Shown: positions 1 through 9,092, counted from the first letter of the stretch. The stretch is DNA of 64,000 bases from CAVRQM01 sp963732775 (GCA_963732775.1 CAVTAR010000001.1:930001-994000), one strand, 5' to 3'. A program made the numbers and translations. The notes: generated from the sequence alone by a model not told the origin.

Positions 1-693
1 GGCCTGCGCATCGCCGACCTCGCGAGCCTGCGCGAGACCCGCGACATCGGCCGCCAGATCGCCGAAGCGCACCCGCGGATCGGCGTGCTGGTCAACAATG
101 CCGGCGTGTTCGAGGCGCACCGGCTGATCACCGCGGAGGGGCATGAGCGCGTCCTCGCGGTCAACCATCTCGCCCCATACGTGCTGGCCGACGCGCTGGA
201 GGCCGCCCTGCGGGCGGGCGCCCCGTCGCGGATCGTCAACGTGGGATCGTCCACCTCGGACCGGGCGCGCATCGACGTCGACGACCTGGAGCTGTCGCGC
301 GGCTCGGGTCGTGGCTGGGGAATGGTGCGGGCCTACGGGCGCTCGAAGCTCGCGATGATGATGGCGACGTTCGCGCGCGCCGAACGGCTGCGCGGCACGG
401 GCGTGGTCGCCAACGTGGTCCATCCCGGCACGGTCGCCACCGGCCTGATCCGCGAGCCGGGTCCGATCGGCCTCGCGTGGCGGCTGCTGGCGACGGTCTC
501 GCGCACCGAGGCGGCGGGCGCCGACACGCCGCTGCACGTCGCCACCGACGCTGCCTGGCGAACCGTCACCGGGGCGTATGCGAAGGACCGGGCCGCCGCC
601 CGCCCCAACCGGCGCGCCCGCGACCCGCGCCTGCTCGCCAGCCTGGACGCGGCCACGCGCGCGCTGCTGGCACGCACGCTCGACGCAGGGTAG
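1..693 (+). CDS. SDR family oxidoreductase, 5' end cut by the window edge
   Basis: The reading frame is open from base 1, so the N-terminus with the TGxxxGxG nucleotide-binding loop lies outside the window. What remains has the SDR hallmarks: the NNAG motif near base 97 and the YGRSK version of the catalytic YxxxK motif near base 334, followed by the PG segment (HPGTVATGL). These predict an NAD(P)-dependent alcohol or ketone oxidoreductase. The C-terminal part resembles retinol dehydrogenase/WW-oxidoreductase-like SDRs. The substrate cannot be told. It converges with the next gene, with 16 bases between the stops. Confidence 0.85.
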   Translation, partial: GLRIADLASLRETRDIGRQIAEAHPRIGVLVNNAGVFEAHRLITAEGHERVLAVNHLAPYVLADALEAALRAGAPSRIVNVGSSTSDRARIDVDDLELSRGSGRGWGMVRAYGRSKLAMMMATFARAERLRGTGVVANVVHPGTVATGLIREPGPIGLAWRLLATVSRTEAAGADTPLHVATDAAWRTVTGAYAKDRAAARPNRRARDPRLLASLDAATRALLARTLDAG

Positions 694-709
694 CCGGGGC
701 GCGGTCCCC

Positions 710-1678
710 TCAGGCCCGCCACCCCGCCAGCCAGAAGCGGGCGCGCAGCAGGCGGATGTGCAGGCTGCCGCTGCGGGCCTCCGCGCCGAAGGCCCCGTGC
801 ACCGGCGAGGCGCGCTCGGAGACGGTGAACAGCGTCGGCGCGTGGCGCGCGAGCGAGGCCGGCGACGCCGTCAGCTGCCCGGTGTAGCCAAGGTGGCGGA
901 TGGCGCGAGCGACGAGCCCCGGGACCACCCGGACGGCGATCGAGAACAGGATGGTGGTGAAGCTGACCGGCATCAGCGGCCGGCCGGTGACGGCGGCCAG
1001 GAAGATGGCCTCGGCCACGACTTCCGGCTGGTAGACCGGCGGCATCGGCCGGCCCGGCCGCCCCATGTGAGTAACGGCGTGATCGAAGAACGGCGTGTTC
1101 ACCGCCGGCGGGAACACGGTGGTGATGCGCACCCGGCTGCGCTCCTGGGCGAGTTCGGCCCGCACCGACTGATTGAAGCCGTGGATGGCGTGCTTGGCCC
1201 CGGAATAGGAGGCGAGCAGCGGCATGCCGTGGAACGCGACCGCCGAGCAGACGCTGACGATGCGCCCGGCATCGCGCGGCAGCATTCGCCGCAGCGCCAC
1301 CCGCGTGCCGTTGACGGTGCCGAGATAGGTCACGTCGGTCACCCGGCGGAACTCGTCGGCCGGCGTGTCGATGAACCGCCCGTAGGTCCCGTTGCCGGCG
1401 CAGTTCACCCACACGGCCAGCGGGCCAAGCGCCGCCTCGAGCGCCAGGGCCGCCGCCTCGAGCCCGTCGGCGTCGGTCACGTCTGCCGGGGCCATAGCCG
1501 CTTGGCCGCCCTGGCGCTCCACGTCGGCGCACGCCGCGCGCAGCCCGGCTGGCCCGCGGGCGATCAGGCCGACGTCGTAGCCGCGCCGCGCGAATAGGCC
1601 GGCGGCGCATCGCCCGATGCCGGACGAGGCGCCGGTGATGATGACGACGGGTCGGGCGACAACCGGTTTGGCGACCAC
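710..1678 (-). CDS. SDR family oxidoreductase
   Basis: A 322-residue short-chain dehydrogenase. The nucleotide-binding loop TGASSGIG is near residue 16, the structural motif is present as NCAG (residue ~91), and the catalytic pair is YSGAKHA. The C-terminal extension of about 70 residues beyond the SDR core carries hydrophobic stretches, as in membrane-associated SDRs of the DltE/YqjQ kind. The start is the first ATG of the frame; the segment before VIITGASSG is short, as expected. Function beyond NAD(P)-dependent oxidoreduction is not inferable. Confidence 0.85.
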   Translation of the reverse strand: MVAKPVVARPVVIITGASSGIGRCAAGLFARRGYDVGLIARGPAGLRAACADVERQGGQAAMAPADVTDADGLEAAALALEAALGPLAVWVNCAGNGTYGRFIDTPADEFRRVTDVTYLGTVNGTRVALRRMLPRDAGRIVSVCSAVAFHGMPLLASYSGAKHAIHGFNQSVRAELAQERSRVRITTVFPPAVNTPFFDHAVTHMGRPGRPMPPVYQPEVVAEAIFLAAVTGRPLMPVSFTTILFSIAVRVVPGLVARAIRHLGYTGQLTASPASLARHAPTLFTVSERASPVHGAFGAEARSGSLHIRLLRARFWLAGWRA

Positions 1679-1716
1679 CGGCTTGGGCGCGACCGGGTAA
1701 GCGCGCTCGTGCCCGT

Positions 1717-1890
1717 TCAGCGCGACAGCCCGCGCCCCGCGGGCCCGTCGGCGGCCTCCTGCTCGGCCGCTTCGGCGTCGGGCGGGTTATCCCGCTCGGC
1801 CTCCTCCAGGATCGCCGCGCCCGCCTTGTCTCCGGCCTCGGCCTGCTCCACGCCCTCGCGCGCCTTGTCCGTCTCGCTCGTGCCGCTCAT
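1717..1890 (-). CDS. 57-residue acidic protein at the end of the dap operon
   Basis: A short ORF whose ATG (1890-1888) overlaps the TGA of the upstream membrane protein as ATGA, so translation is probably coupled. The product is strongly acidic and hydrophilic, rich in Glu, Ala and Asp, and has no signal peptide or membrane segment. It resembles no family I recognise. Support comes from the overlap architecture, which is repeated at every junction of this four-gene operon, and from its composition, which is unlike random GC-rich translation. Function unknown. Confidence 0.55.
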   Translation of the reverse strand: MSGTSETDKAREGVEQAEAGDKAGAAILEEAERDNPPDAEAAEQEAADGPAGRGLSR

Positions 1891-2462
1891 GCATCGCCTC
1901 CCGTCAGGCCGCCGTCGAGGCGCAGGAACAGCAGCAGCAGGCCCACCGTCAACACCTCGACCGCCACCACCAGCAGCGTCGCCCGCCCGGACGAGAGCTC
2001 GAGCCCCCGCCGGGCCAGGAACCATTGCAGCGCCAGGTGATAGACGACGATGGCGAGCAGCGCCGCCCCGGCGGCGAGCGGGCGTGGCAGGCCGACGGCG
2101 GCCAGCAGGTTGGCCGCCAGCAACGCCGCCACCGCGGCGAACGTCACCGCCCACTGGCACCAGTTGAACGCCGCGACGTAGCGGCCCCACGCCGCGGTCC
2201 GTCCCCAGAGCCGGGCCAGCCACTCCGAGACCACCATCGGCAGCAGCAGCACGGACAGCGCCGCCAGCACCCAGGCCGCCCATTGCGGGTCGATGCCATT
2301 GGCCGCGTGCAGCACGGCCGAGACGATCAGCAGCGCCAGCAGCGGCGCCAGGCTCGCCAGCACGTCCTGCGCGGTGCCGCCGAGCTCGGCGAAGCCGGCG
2401 CGCCGGAAGCACGCGAGCAGCGCGACGCCGCGCACCACCTGCGCGAACCGCGGCCGGCTCAC
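1887..2462 (-). CDS. Multi-pass membrane protein co-transcribed with dapE
   Basis: The GTG start at 2462 overlaps the dapE TGA (GTGA), and the stop overlaps the next ATG (ATGA). The 191-residue product has about five hydrophobic segments (roughly residues 33-55, 65-85, 105-127, 130-150 and 162-184), including the stretch LLALLIVSAVL. It looks like an uncharacterised integral inner-membrane protein sometimes found next to dapE in Acetobacteraceae and related Rhodospirillales; that association is my recollection, not a search result. No catalytic motif is visible. Coupling suggests a role near diaminopimelate or peptidoglycan metabolism, which is inference. Confidence 0.7.
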   Translation of the reverse strand: MSRPRFAQVVRGVALLACFRRAGFAELGGTAQDVLASLAPLLALLIVSAVLHAANGIDPQWAAWVLAALSVLLLPMVVSEWLARLWGRTAAWGRYVAAFNWCQWAVTFAAVAALLAANLLAAVGLPRPLAAGAALLAIVVYHLALQWFLARRGLELSSGRATLLVVAVEVLTVGLLLLFLRLDGGLTGGDA

Positions 2463-3610
2463 CCGGCCTGCTCCAGCGTGTCGCGCAGGAAACCGGCGTA
2501 GATCGCGGCCAGCGCGCGCAGGTCGGCAAGCGGCACCCGCTCGTCGGCCTGGTGCATCGTGGCGCCAACCAGCCCGAACTCGGCCACCCGGCAGTGGCGG
2601 GCGATGAAGCGCGCATCCGACGTGCCGCCGCAGGTGTCGCGTGCCGGAACGATCCCGGTCTCGCGCGCGATCACCCGGCACAGCGCGTCGGTCCAGGGGC
2701 CCGGCTCGGTGCGGAAGCTCTCGCCGCTGTTGGTGGCCTCGAGCGTGAACCGGTCGGCGTGCCGCGCCAGCACGGCGCGCAGCCACGCCTCGAGCGAGGC
2801 CCCGGTGTGGCGGTCGTTGTAGCGAATATTGAGCCGCGCCTGGGCGCGGGCCGGGATGACGTTGCTGGCTGGGTTGGCCACGTCGACGCTGGTCACTTGC
2901 AGCGTCGACGGCTCGAACGCCTCGCTGCCGGCGTCGAGCGGAGCCGCCAGCATCGCGGACAGCGCCGCCAGCAGCCGATGCACCGGGTTGTCGGCGCGCT
3001 GCGGATACGCGCTGTGGCCCTGCACGCCGTGCACGGCGATGTGGGCCGACAGGCTGCCGCGGCGGCCGACCTTGACCATCTCGCCGAGCCGCGCCGGGTT
3101 GGTCGGCTCGCCGACCAGGCAGAAATCCGGAATCTCGTCTCGGTCGGCCAGCCAATCCAGCACGCGCACGGTGCCGTCGGTGGCCGTCCCCTCCTCGTCG
3201 CCGGTGATCAGCAGGCTCACCGACCCGCCATGCGCCGGCAGGCTCGCGCAGGCCGCGACGAAGGCGGCAATGGCCCCCTTCATGTCGCACGCCCCGCGGC
3301 CGAACAGCATCTGGTCGTGGATCTCGCCGCCGAACGGGTCGTGCCGCCACAGCGCGGCGTCGCCCGGCGGCACCACGTCGGTGTGGCCGGCGAAGCAGAC
3401 ATGCGGCGCGCCGGTGCCACGCCGGGCGAACAGATTGGGCGTGGCGCCGAAATCGACCCGGTGGACGGCGAACCCGAGCGGCGCCAGCAAGCCGGCCAGC
3501 ACGTCCATCGCGCCGGCGTCGGCCGGCGTCACCGAGGCGCAGCGGACAAGCGCGCGCGCGATGGCGACCGGGTCGGCGGGGTCGATCGGTCCGGGAGGGG
3601 GCGCGCTCAA
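2459..3610 (-). CDS. dapE: Succinyl-diaminopimelate desuccinylase DapE
   Basis: Cytoplasmic M20-family zinc hydrolase that removes succinate from N-succinyl-L,L-diaminopimelate in lysine and peptidoglycan synthesis. Metal and catalytic motifs are all present: FAGHTDVVPPGD (His and the Asp after it), GACDMKG (bridging Asp), the DEEGTATDGT glutamate pair, and a C-terminal histidine in GATMHQAD. The dimerisation domain sits between them (GRRGSLSAH, NVIPARAQARLNIR). The start is taken as the TTG at 3610, which overlaps the dapD TGA; this gives 383 residues, normal for the family. Its stop overlaps the following GTG. Part of a tight dapD-dapE operon. Confidence 0.93.
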   Translation of the reverse strand: MSAPPPGPIDPADPVAIARALVRCASVTPADAGAMDVLAGLLAPLGFAVHRVDFGATPNLFARRGTGAPHVCFAGHTDVVPPGDAALWRHDPFGGEIHDQMLFGRGACDMKGAIAAFVAACASLPAHGGSVSLLITGDEEGTATDGTVRVLDWLADRDEIPDFCLVGEPTNPARLGEMVKVGRRGSLSAHIAVHGVQGHSAYPQRADNPVHRLLAALSAMLAAPLDAGSEAFEPSTLQVTSVDVANPASNVIPARAQARLNIRYNDRHTGASLEAWLRAVLARHADRFTLEATNSGESFRTEPGPWTDALCRVIARETGIVPARDTCGGTSDARFIARHCRVAEFGLVGATMHQADERVPLADLRALAAIYAGFLRDTLEQAG

Positions 3611-4466
3611 TCGCGCAGCAGCTCGTTGATTGAGGTCTTCGCCCGCGTGCGCTCGTCGACGCGCTTGACGATGACGGCGCACGCGAGCCCGGGTCCCGGC
3701 GAGCCGTCCGGCAGCGCGCGGCCGGGCATCGTGCCGGGCACGACCACCGAGTAGGCGGGCACGCGGCCCATGAACACCTTGCCGCTCGCGCGGTCGACGA
3801 TGCGGGTGGACGCGCCGAGGAACACGCCCATCGCCAGCACGCTGCCGCGCTCTACGCGCACGCCCTCGGCGACCTCGCTGCGGGCGCCGACGAAGCAGTC
3901 GTCCTCGATCACGACCGGGGCGGCCTGCAGCGGCTCCAGCACGCCGCCGATGCCCGCGCCGCCGCTGATGTGGCAGTTGCGGCCGATCTGCGCACAGCTC
4001 CCGACGGTCGCCCAGGTGTCGATCATCGAGCCGGCGCCGACATGGGCGCCGACATTGACGAAGCACGGCATCAGCACCACGCCCGGCGCGACGTAGGCGC
4101 TGGCCCGCACCACGGCACCCGGGACCATGCGGAAGCCGGCCGCGGCGAACCGGGCCGCGTCCCAGCCTTCGGTCTTCAGCGCGACCTTGTCCCACGCCTG
4201 TGTCCCGCCCGGGCCGGGCATCACCCGGCTGTCGTGCAGGCGGAACGAGAGCAGCACCGCCTTCTTCAGCCACTCGTGCACGATCCAGCCGGACTCGGCG
4301 CGTTCGCCCCCTCGACCGGGGCGGCGACCCGCAGGCTGCCGTCGCCGAGCGCCTCCAGCACCTCGCGCACGACGGCGTGCGCGGCAGATTCCGAGCTGCT
4401 GCCCAGTGTGTCACGGCGCTCCCACAGCGCCTCGACGCGGGGGCGGAGCGGGTGGCTTTCGGTCAT
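3607..4466 (-). CDS. dapD: Tetrahydrodipicolinate N-succinyltransferase DapD (one frameshift)
   Basis: Catalyses succinyl-CoA-dependent acylation of tetrahydrodipicolinate, the step before aminotransfer and DapE. The C-terminal part is a left-handed beta-helix of hexapeptide repeats (MIDTWATVGSCAQIG, NCHISGGAGIGG, VIEDDCFVG). The conserved WLKKAVLLSFRL segment lies just after base 4281. The first ~50 residues (MTESHPLRPRVEALWERR) are in another frame. Adding one base to the run of five C at 4307-4311 fuses both parts into a normal-length DapD of about 286 residues. An intact gene with a missing homopolymer base is far more likely than a real loss, because the step is normally essential. Confidence 0.9.
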
Positions 4467-4522
4467 GCGCGATCTCGCCTCTGGGCACGGGGGCCGTCCG
4501 CGTGGCGCGGTGGCGCCCGGCG

Positions 4523-4551
4523 TAGATGCGCAGGCGGCGCCGGGCTGTCAA
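4523..4551 (-). promoter_or_regulatory. Possible sigma70-type promoter for the dap operon
   Basis: On the minus strand a perfect TTGACA (4551-4546) is followed after 17 bases by CATCTA (4528-4523), a weak -10. This places the start of transcription about 50 bases upstream of the dapD ATG at 4466. The spacing is right and the position is in the divergent gap with the GGDEF gene. The -10 is poor, so this is tentative. Confidence 0.35.
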
Positions 4552-4636
4552 ATGTTCGGCATCGGCCGCTAACGGCGTGTTCACCGGCTTGGCCTGAAAT
4601 GCCTGCATCGGGTCGGTCGTTGGAGCGCAACCTCGC

Positions 4637-6118
4637 ATGAAGGAAGCACGCACGGCGACCCGGCGGCCCGCACGGGACAGCCGTAAGGGCGACGTCGCCC
4701 GCGCGCCCGCCGGGTCGGGTCGGGAGGAGGGCGACCTCGCGCTCGCCGAACCGGCCGCAGCCGCCTCGCCGGCGGACGCGCTGCGCGGCGCGCTGCTCGA
4801 TAGCAGGCAGCGCTGGCGCGACCTCGTCACCATGGCGTGCGACATCGCCTTCGAGACGGATGCGCGGGGGCGGCTGGTGTTCGTCGCGCCGGACCGGCCG
4901 CTCGGCTGGTCGGCCGAGCGGCTGGTCGGCCAGCCCACGACGACCCTGCTGGCCGAAGGCGAGGCGGCGCTGTTCGACCCGTTCCTGCAAGCATCGCGCA
5001 TCCGCGGCCGGCGGGCCTGGCTGCGGCGCGCCGACGGGGCCATGGTGTGCCTGACGTTCCACGCTGCCCCGATGTTCGACGCGAGCGGCGGCTATGCCGG
5101 CAGCCGGGGGGTGGGCCAGGACGTGACCGAGCAGGACGGCTCGGACGCGCGCATGGCAACCTCGCTGCGCCGCGGCGAGAACCTCGAGTTCATCCTGGCC
5201 CGCGTGCGTGAGGAGGTGCTGGCGCCGCGCATGATGCAGGCGACGCTGGAGGCGCTGGCCGGCGCCATCGGTGCCGCGGGCGCGGTGGTGGTCGACGTGC
5301 CGGGCGACGGCACGGCGCCGGTGGTGATGCACCACACCGGCCGCCAGGCGCCCGCGATGTCCGACTCCGCCGTGCAGCTCCTGCGGCAGTGCGAGGACGG
5401 TGCCGAGCACGGCATGGCGCAGGATGGCCGGCCGCTGCTGGCCTGCCCCTGCCGCACCCGCTTCGGCGAGCACGCCGGGCTGGTGCTGTGGCGCAGCCCC
5501 GGCGCGCGGCCGTGGGACGAGGACGAACGCGCCCTGGTGGCCTCCGCCAGCACCATCGTGCGCATGGTGCTGGAGCACGAATCGATCCAGCGCGAGATGG
5601 CCCGCCAGGCCCGCACCGACCCGCTGACCGCGCTGCTGAACCGCCGCGCGCTGCTGGACGAGGTGGCGCGGCGGATCGACCGGCTCGACCGCGAGGGCAT
5701 CCCCGGCACGCTGATGTTCGTCGATCTCGACCACTTCAAGCAGCTCAACGATTCCCGCGGCCACGACGTGGGCGACGAGGCGCTGTGCGTGGTCGCCCAC
5801 CTGCTGCGCGCGGCGGTGCGCCCTTCGGACCTGGTGGCGCGGTTCGGCGGCGACGAGTTCGCGGTGTGGATGGACGGCTGCGACGAACTGGCAGCCGCCG
5901 AGCGCGCCGAAATGCTTCGGATCGAGGGGCCGCGCACTCTGGCCCACCTCGCCGACCCGGACGGGCCGGGGGTGGGCATGTCGATCGGCATCGCGACTCG
6001 CTGGCCGGGGCGCGGCGAGCACCTCGATGCGCTGATCCATCGGGCCGACCAGGTGATGTACGAAGTCAAGCGCAACGGCCGCGGCCACTGGCGCGTCTCC
6101 CGGCTCGACTCCTGGTGA
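4637..6118 (+). CDS. PAS-GAF-GGDEF diguanylate cyclase
   Basis: A 493-residue sensor protein predicted to make cyclic di-GMP from two GTP. After a charged, low-complexity N-terminus there is a PAS fold (about residues 58-165, with ACDIAFETDARGRLVFV and a PAC-like GVGQDVTEQDG), then a GAF-like segment (185-320), then a GGDEF domain from residue ~324 (RTDPLTALLNRR). The active-site signature FGGDEF is intact near residue 402. Five residues upstream sits RPSD, the RxxD inhibitory I-site at PleD spacing, so product feedback is expected. No membrane segment, so cytoplasmic sensing. The stop overlaps the start of the next gene (GTGA). Confidence 0.92.
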   Translation: MKEARTATRRPARDSRKGDVARAPAGSGREEGDLALAEPAAAASPADALRGALLDSRQRWRDLVTMACDIAFETDARGRLVFVAPDRPLGWSAERLVGQPTTTLLAEGEAALFDPFLQASRIRGRRAWLRRADGAMVCLTFHAAPMFDASGGYAGSRGVGQDVTEQDGSDARMATSLRRGENLEFILARVREEVLAPRMMQATLEALAGAIGAAGAVVVDVPGDGTAPVVMHHTGRQAPAMSDSAVQLLRQCEDGAEHGMAQDGRPLLACPCRTRFGEHAGLVLWRSPGARPWDEDERALVASASTIVRMVLEHESIQREMARQARTDPLTALLNRRALLDEVARRIDRLDREGIPGTLMFVDLDHFKQLNDSRGHDVGDEALCVVAHLLRAAVRPSDLVARFGGDEFAVWMDGCDELAAAERAEMLRIEGPRTLAHLADPDGPGVGMSIGIATRWPGRGEHLDALIHRADQVMYEVKRNGRGHWRVSRLDSW

Positions 6119-7383
6119 CGCGCCGCCCCGAACAGCCGCCGCCCGCCGTGTCGCCCGCCGGGTCGGGCGCCGGGTCGGGTGCCGGCGACGAGACGCACCA
6201 GGTGCGGCTCGCCGCGAGCCCCGACACCGCGCCGGAAGTGTTGCGCGCGCTCGCCGCCGACCCGCGCGTGACGGTGCGCGCCGCCGTGGCACTAAACGCC
6301 GCGGCGCCGCCGGGTGCCCGCGAGGTGCTGGCCGAGGACGCCGACGAGCGGGTGCGCGCATTGCTCGCGCGCACGCTCGCCGCCCTGCTGCCCGACGCCG
6401 ATGACGGCCAGCGGGCGGCCCTGCGCGGCCAGGCGATGCAGACCCTGTCCGCGCTGGTGCAGGACGAGGCGCTGCGGGTACGCGCCGCGATCGCCGACAT
6501 CGTCAAGGAGATGCCGGGCGCACCGCGCGAGATGATCCTGCGGCTCGCCCGCGACGCTGCCGTGCAGGTGAGCGACCCGGTGATCCGCCTCTCGCCGCTG
6601 CTGACGCCCAAGGACCTGCTGGGCCTGCTCGCGGACCCGCCGAACGGCACCATCCTCGCCGCGGTCGCGCGACGCGCCAATATCGACGAGGCGGTGTCGG
6701 ACGCGGTGGCCGCGACCGCCGACAACGCCGCCATCGCCGCATTGCTGCGCAATGGCTCGGCGGCGATCCGCGAGGCGACGCTGGACGCGCTGGTCGCGCG
6801 CGCCGCCCCGATCGAGGCCTGGCACGACCCGCTGGTGCGCCGACCGAAGCTCTCGGGCCGGGCCGCCCGCGCGCTGTCGGACATGGTCGCGACCGACCTG
6901 CTGGAGGTGCTGGCGAGCCGTGCCGACCTCGACCCCGGCGTGGCCGCGGAGTTGCATCAGCGGCTGTCGGACCGGCTCTCGGCGCCGCCGCCCGAGAGCC
7001 CGTCCGACACGCCGGGCGGCGACGTGCTGCACGCGCAGGCGCGCGCGCTGGCCGCCAAGGGCCAGCTCACCGAGGCCACCTTGCTGGCCGCGGCGCGGCG
7101 GGGCGACGCCCAGGCGTGCGCGGCGATGCTGGCGGTGGCCGCCGACGTGGTGCCCGCGGTCGTGGAACGGGCCTCGGCGCTGCGCAGCGGCAAGGCGATC
7201 GTGAGCCTCGCCTGGGCCGCCGGCTTTTCGATGAAGGCGGCGGTGCCGTTGCAGGCGCTGCTCGGCAACCTGCCGCCCAACGCCGCGCTGCCCGGCACGC
7301 GGGCGGGGGATTTCCCGCTCGCCACCGACGAGATGCGCTGGCAGATCGACCTGCTGAAGGGGATGGTCGGACGGAAAGGGTAA
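6115..7383 (+). CDS. DUF2336 (HEAT-like) protein coupled to the diguanylate cyclase
   Basis: A 422-residue Ala/Leu-rich helical protein beginning at a GTG that overlaps the GGDEF stop. Repeating motifs such as VRAAVALN, VRALLARTLAAL, LRVRAAIADIV and IREATLDALVARA are typical HEAT-like alpha-hairpins. The overall pattern, including AAVARRANIDEAVSDAVAATADNAAI and a later TLLAAARRGDAQACAAML region, matches the alphaproteobacterial DUF2336 family. Such proteins are usually uncharacterised; one anti-sigma-like or c-di-GMP-related role is a guess from coupling to the cyclase. No enzyme motif is visible. Confidence 0.8.
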   Translation: MTRRPEQPPPAVSPAGSGAGSGAGDETHQVRLAASPDTAPEVLRALAADPRVTVRAAVALNAAAPPGAREVLAEDADERVRALLARTLAALLPDADDGQRAALRGQAMQTLSALVQDEALRVRAAIADIVKEMPGAPREMILRLARDAAVQVSDPVIRLSPLLTPKDLLGLLADPPNGTILAAVARRANIDEAVSDAVAATADNAAIAALLRNGSAAIREATLDALVARAAPIEAWHDPLVRRPKLSGRAARALSDMVATDLLEVLASRADLDPGVAAELHQRLSDRLSAPPPESPSDTPGGDVLHAQARALAAKGQLTEATLLAAARRGDAQACAAMLAVAADVVPAVVERASALRSGKAIVSLAWAAGFSMKAAVPLQALLGNLPPNAALPGTRAGDFPLATDEMRWQIDLLKGMVGRKG

Positions 7384-7397
7384 CGTCGAGCGGCGGC

Positions 7398-7491
7398 GTC
7401 ATTGCCCGAAGCGCTTGCGACGAAGCAATCCAGCGGCCGCACGGTGCCGAACGCCTGGATCGCTTCGTCGCGGATTGCTCCTCGCGATGAC
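7398..7491. repeat. Palindromic intergenic repeat, family A, copy 1
   Basis: Starts GTCATTGCCCGAAGCGC, continues GACGAAGCAATCCAG, and ends with the inverted version (CTGGATCGCTTCGTCG ... GCGATGAC). A second copy lies at 54448-54541. Both arms pair to form a long imperfect hairpin. The GCGAAGCAATCCAG-type core is a known widespread alphaproteobacterial intergenic repeat. It fills the gap between two converging genes, where it could also act as a bidirectional terminator. Confidence 0.85.
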
Positions 7492-7510
7492 GCCAGTCAA
7501 GTCGCCGCGG

Positions 7511-9079
7511 CTACACGTCGCCCCGGCTCATCATCGCCGCCATCGTGTCCGCCTGGCGGATCGCCAGCGACACGATCGTCAGCGTCGGGTTGCACGCCGC
7601 CCCGCTGGTGAACTGGCTGCCGTCCGAGACGAACAGGTTCTTCACGTCGTGCGCCTGCCCATACTTGTTCACCACGCCGTCCCGTGCGTCCGCACTCATG
7701 CGGTTGGTGCCCATGTTGTGCGTGCTGGGATAGGGCGGTGTCGGGAAGGTGCGGGTCGCGCCCACCGCCTCGTAGATCGCCGCGCCCTGCTGGTAGGCGT
7801 GGTTGCGCATGGCGACGTCGTTGTCGTGGTCGTCGAAATGCACGCTGGCCACCGGCAGGCCGAGCTTGTCGCGCGCCACCGGGTCGAGCGTCACGCGGTT
7901 GGTCTCGCGCGGCATGTCCTCGCCCACCAGCCACATGCCGGCCATGTTGGCGTAGCCGTCCATGGCGCTGGTGAAGCTGCGGCCCCAGGCGCCGGGATCG
8001 AGGAACGCGGCCATGAACGGCAGGCCGAGCGACAGGGTCTCCAGTTCGTAGCCGCCGACGAAGCCGCGCTTCGGGTCGTTGTGCGCCTCGTCGCGCACGA
8101 TGCCGGCCATGGTGGTGCCGCGGTACATGTGCACCGGCCGCTCGAACTCGGCGTACACCGACCCGGTCATGTGCCGCATGTAGTTGCGCCCGACCTGGCC
8201 GGAGCTGTTGGCCATGCCGTCGGGGAACATCGACGATGCGCTGTTCAGCAGCAGCCGCGGGCTCTCCAGCGAGTTGCCGGCGACCGCCACCATGCGTGCG
8301 CGCTGGCGGTGCATCGTGCCGTCGGAGTTAGCGTAGACGACGCCCGTGACCTTGCCGCTCGCATCGTGCTCGATCTTCACCGCCATCGCGTCGGCGCGGA
8401 CCTCCAGGTTGCCGGTCGCCTCGCCCTTGGGGATCTCGGTGTAGAGCGTCGACCATTTGGCGCCCGACTTGCAGCCTTGGAAGCAGAAGCCGATCTGCTG
8501 GCAGCCGCCGCGGCCGTCGCGCGGCTCGCTGTTGATCGCCATGCGGCCGGAATGGACTTCCTTGTAGCCGATCTTCCGGGCACCCGCCTCCAGCACCTTG
8601 AAGTTGTTGTTGCCGGGCAGTCCGGGGATGTCGTTGGTGCGCGTCACTCCCATCTTGTCCTCGGCCTTGGTGTAGTACGGCTCCATCTCGGCCAGCGTCA
8701 GCGGCCAGTCGAGCAGGTTCGCCCCCGGCAGCGCGCCGTAGGTGGAGCGGGTCTTGAACTCGTGCTCCTGGAAGCGCAGCGAGGCGCCGGCCCAATGGAC
8801 CGTGCTGCCGCCCACCGCCTTCACGATCCATGAGGGCAGATTGGGGAAGTTCTTCGCCACCCGCCACGAGCCCGAGGTGGTGCGCATGTCGGTCCAGGCG
8901 AGCTGGACGAAGCTGTCCCATTCGTTGTTGACGAAGTCCTGGATCTCGTAGCGGTTGCCCGCCTCCAGGATCACCACCTTCACGCCCTTCTGCGCGAGCT
9001 CGTTGCCGAGCGTGCCGCCGCCGGCGCCGGAGCCCACGATGACCACCAGGCTGTCGTCGTTCAGATCGAACTGTGCCAT
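7511..9079 (-). CDS. GMC oxidoreductase, gluconate 2-dehydrogenase flavoprotein type
   Basis: A 522-residue FAD enzyme. The N-terminal dinucleotide-binding fold reads VVIVGSGAGGGTLGNELA followed by VVILEAG. A GMC substrate-domain middle follows, containing a Cys-rich GCQQIGFCFQGCKSG. The C-terminal GMC_oxred_C region (THNMGTNRMSADARDG, SDGSQFTSGAACNPT) ends with the active-site Asn. The start is the ATG at 9079 before AQFDLNDD; longer frames upstream overlap the partner gene. It has no signal of its own and is probably co-exported with the Tat-signal small subunit 13 bases upstream, passing electrons to a c-type cytochrome. Substrate is likely a sugar acid or polyol, unproven. Confidence 0.9.
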   Translation of the reverse strand: MAQFDLNDDSLVVIVGSGAGGGTLGNELAQKGVKVVILEAGNRYEIQDFVNNEWDSFVQLAWTDMRTTSGSWRVAKNFPNLPSWIVKAVGGSTVHWAGASLRFQEHEFKTRSTYGALPGANLLDWPLTLAEMEPYYTKAEDKMGVTRTNDIPGLPGNNNFKVLEAGARKIGYKEVHSGRMAINSEPRDGRGGCQQIGFCFQGCKSGAKWSTLYTEIPKGEATGNLEVRADAMAVKIEHDASGKVTGVVYANSDGTMHRQRARMVAVAGNSLESPRLLLNSASSMFPDGMANSSGQVGRNYMRHMTGSVYAEFERPVHMYRGTTMAGIVRDEAHNDPKRGFVGGYELETLSLGLPFMAAFLDPGAWGRSFTSAMDGYANMAGMWLVGEDMPRETNRVTLDPVARDKLGLPVASVHFDDHDNDVAMRNHAYQQGAAIYEAVGATRTFPTPPYPSTHNMGTNRMSADARDGVVNKYGQAHDVKNLFVSDGSQFTSGAACNPTLTIVSLAIRQADTMAAMMSRGDV

Positions 9080-9092
9080 GTGCGTCGCTCCC

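Noticed and set aside
3607..4281. A 224-residue DapD starting at a GTG at 4281 as a complete gene
   Set aside because: The conserved N-terminus is present upstream in another frame (MTESHPLRPRVEALW), and one base added to the C run at 4307-4311 joins them. A short DapD lacking that domain would not be normal.
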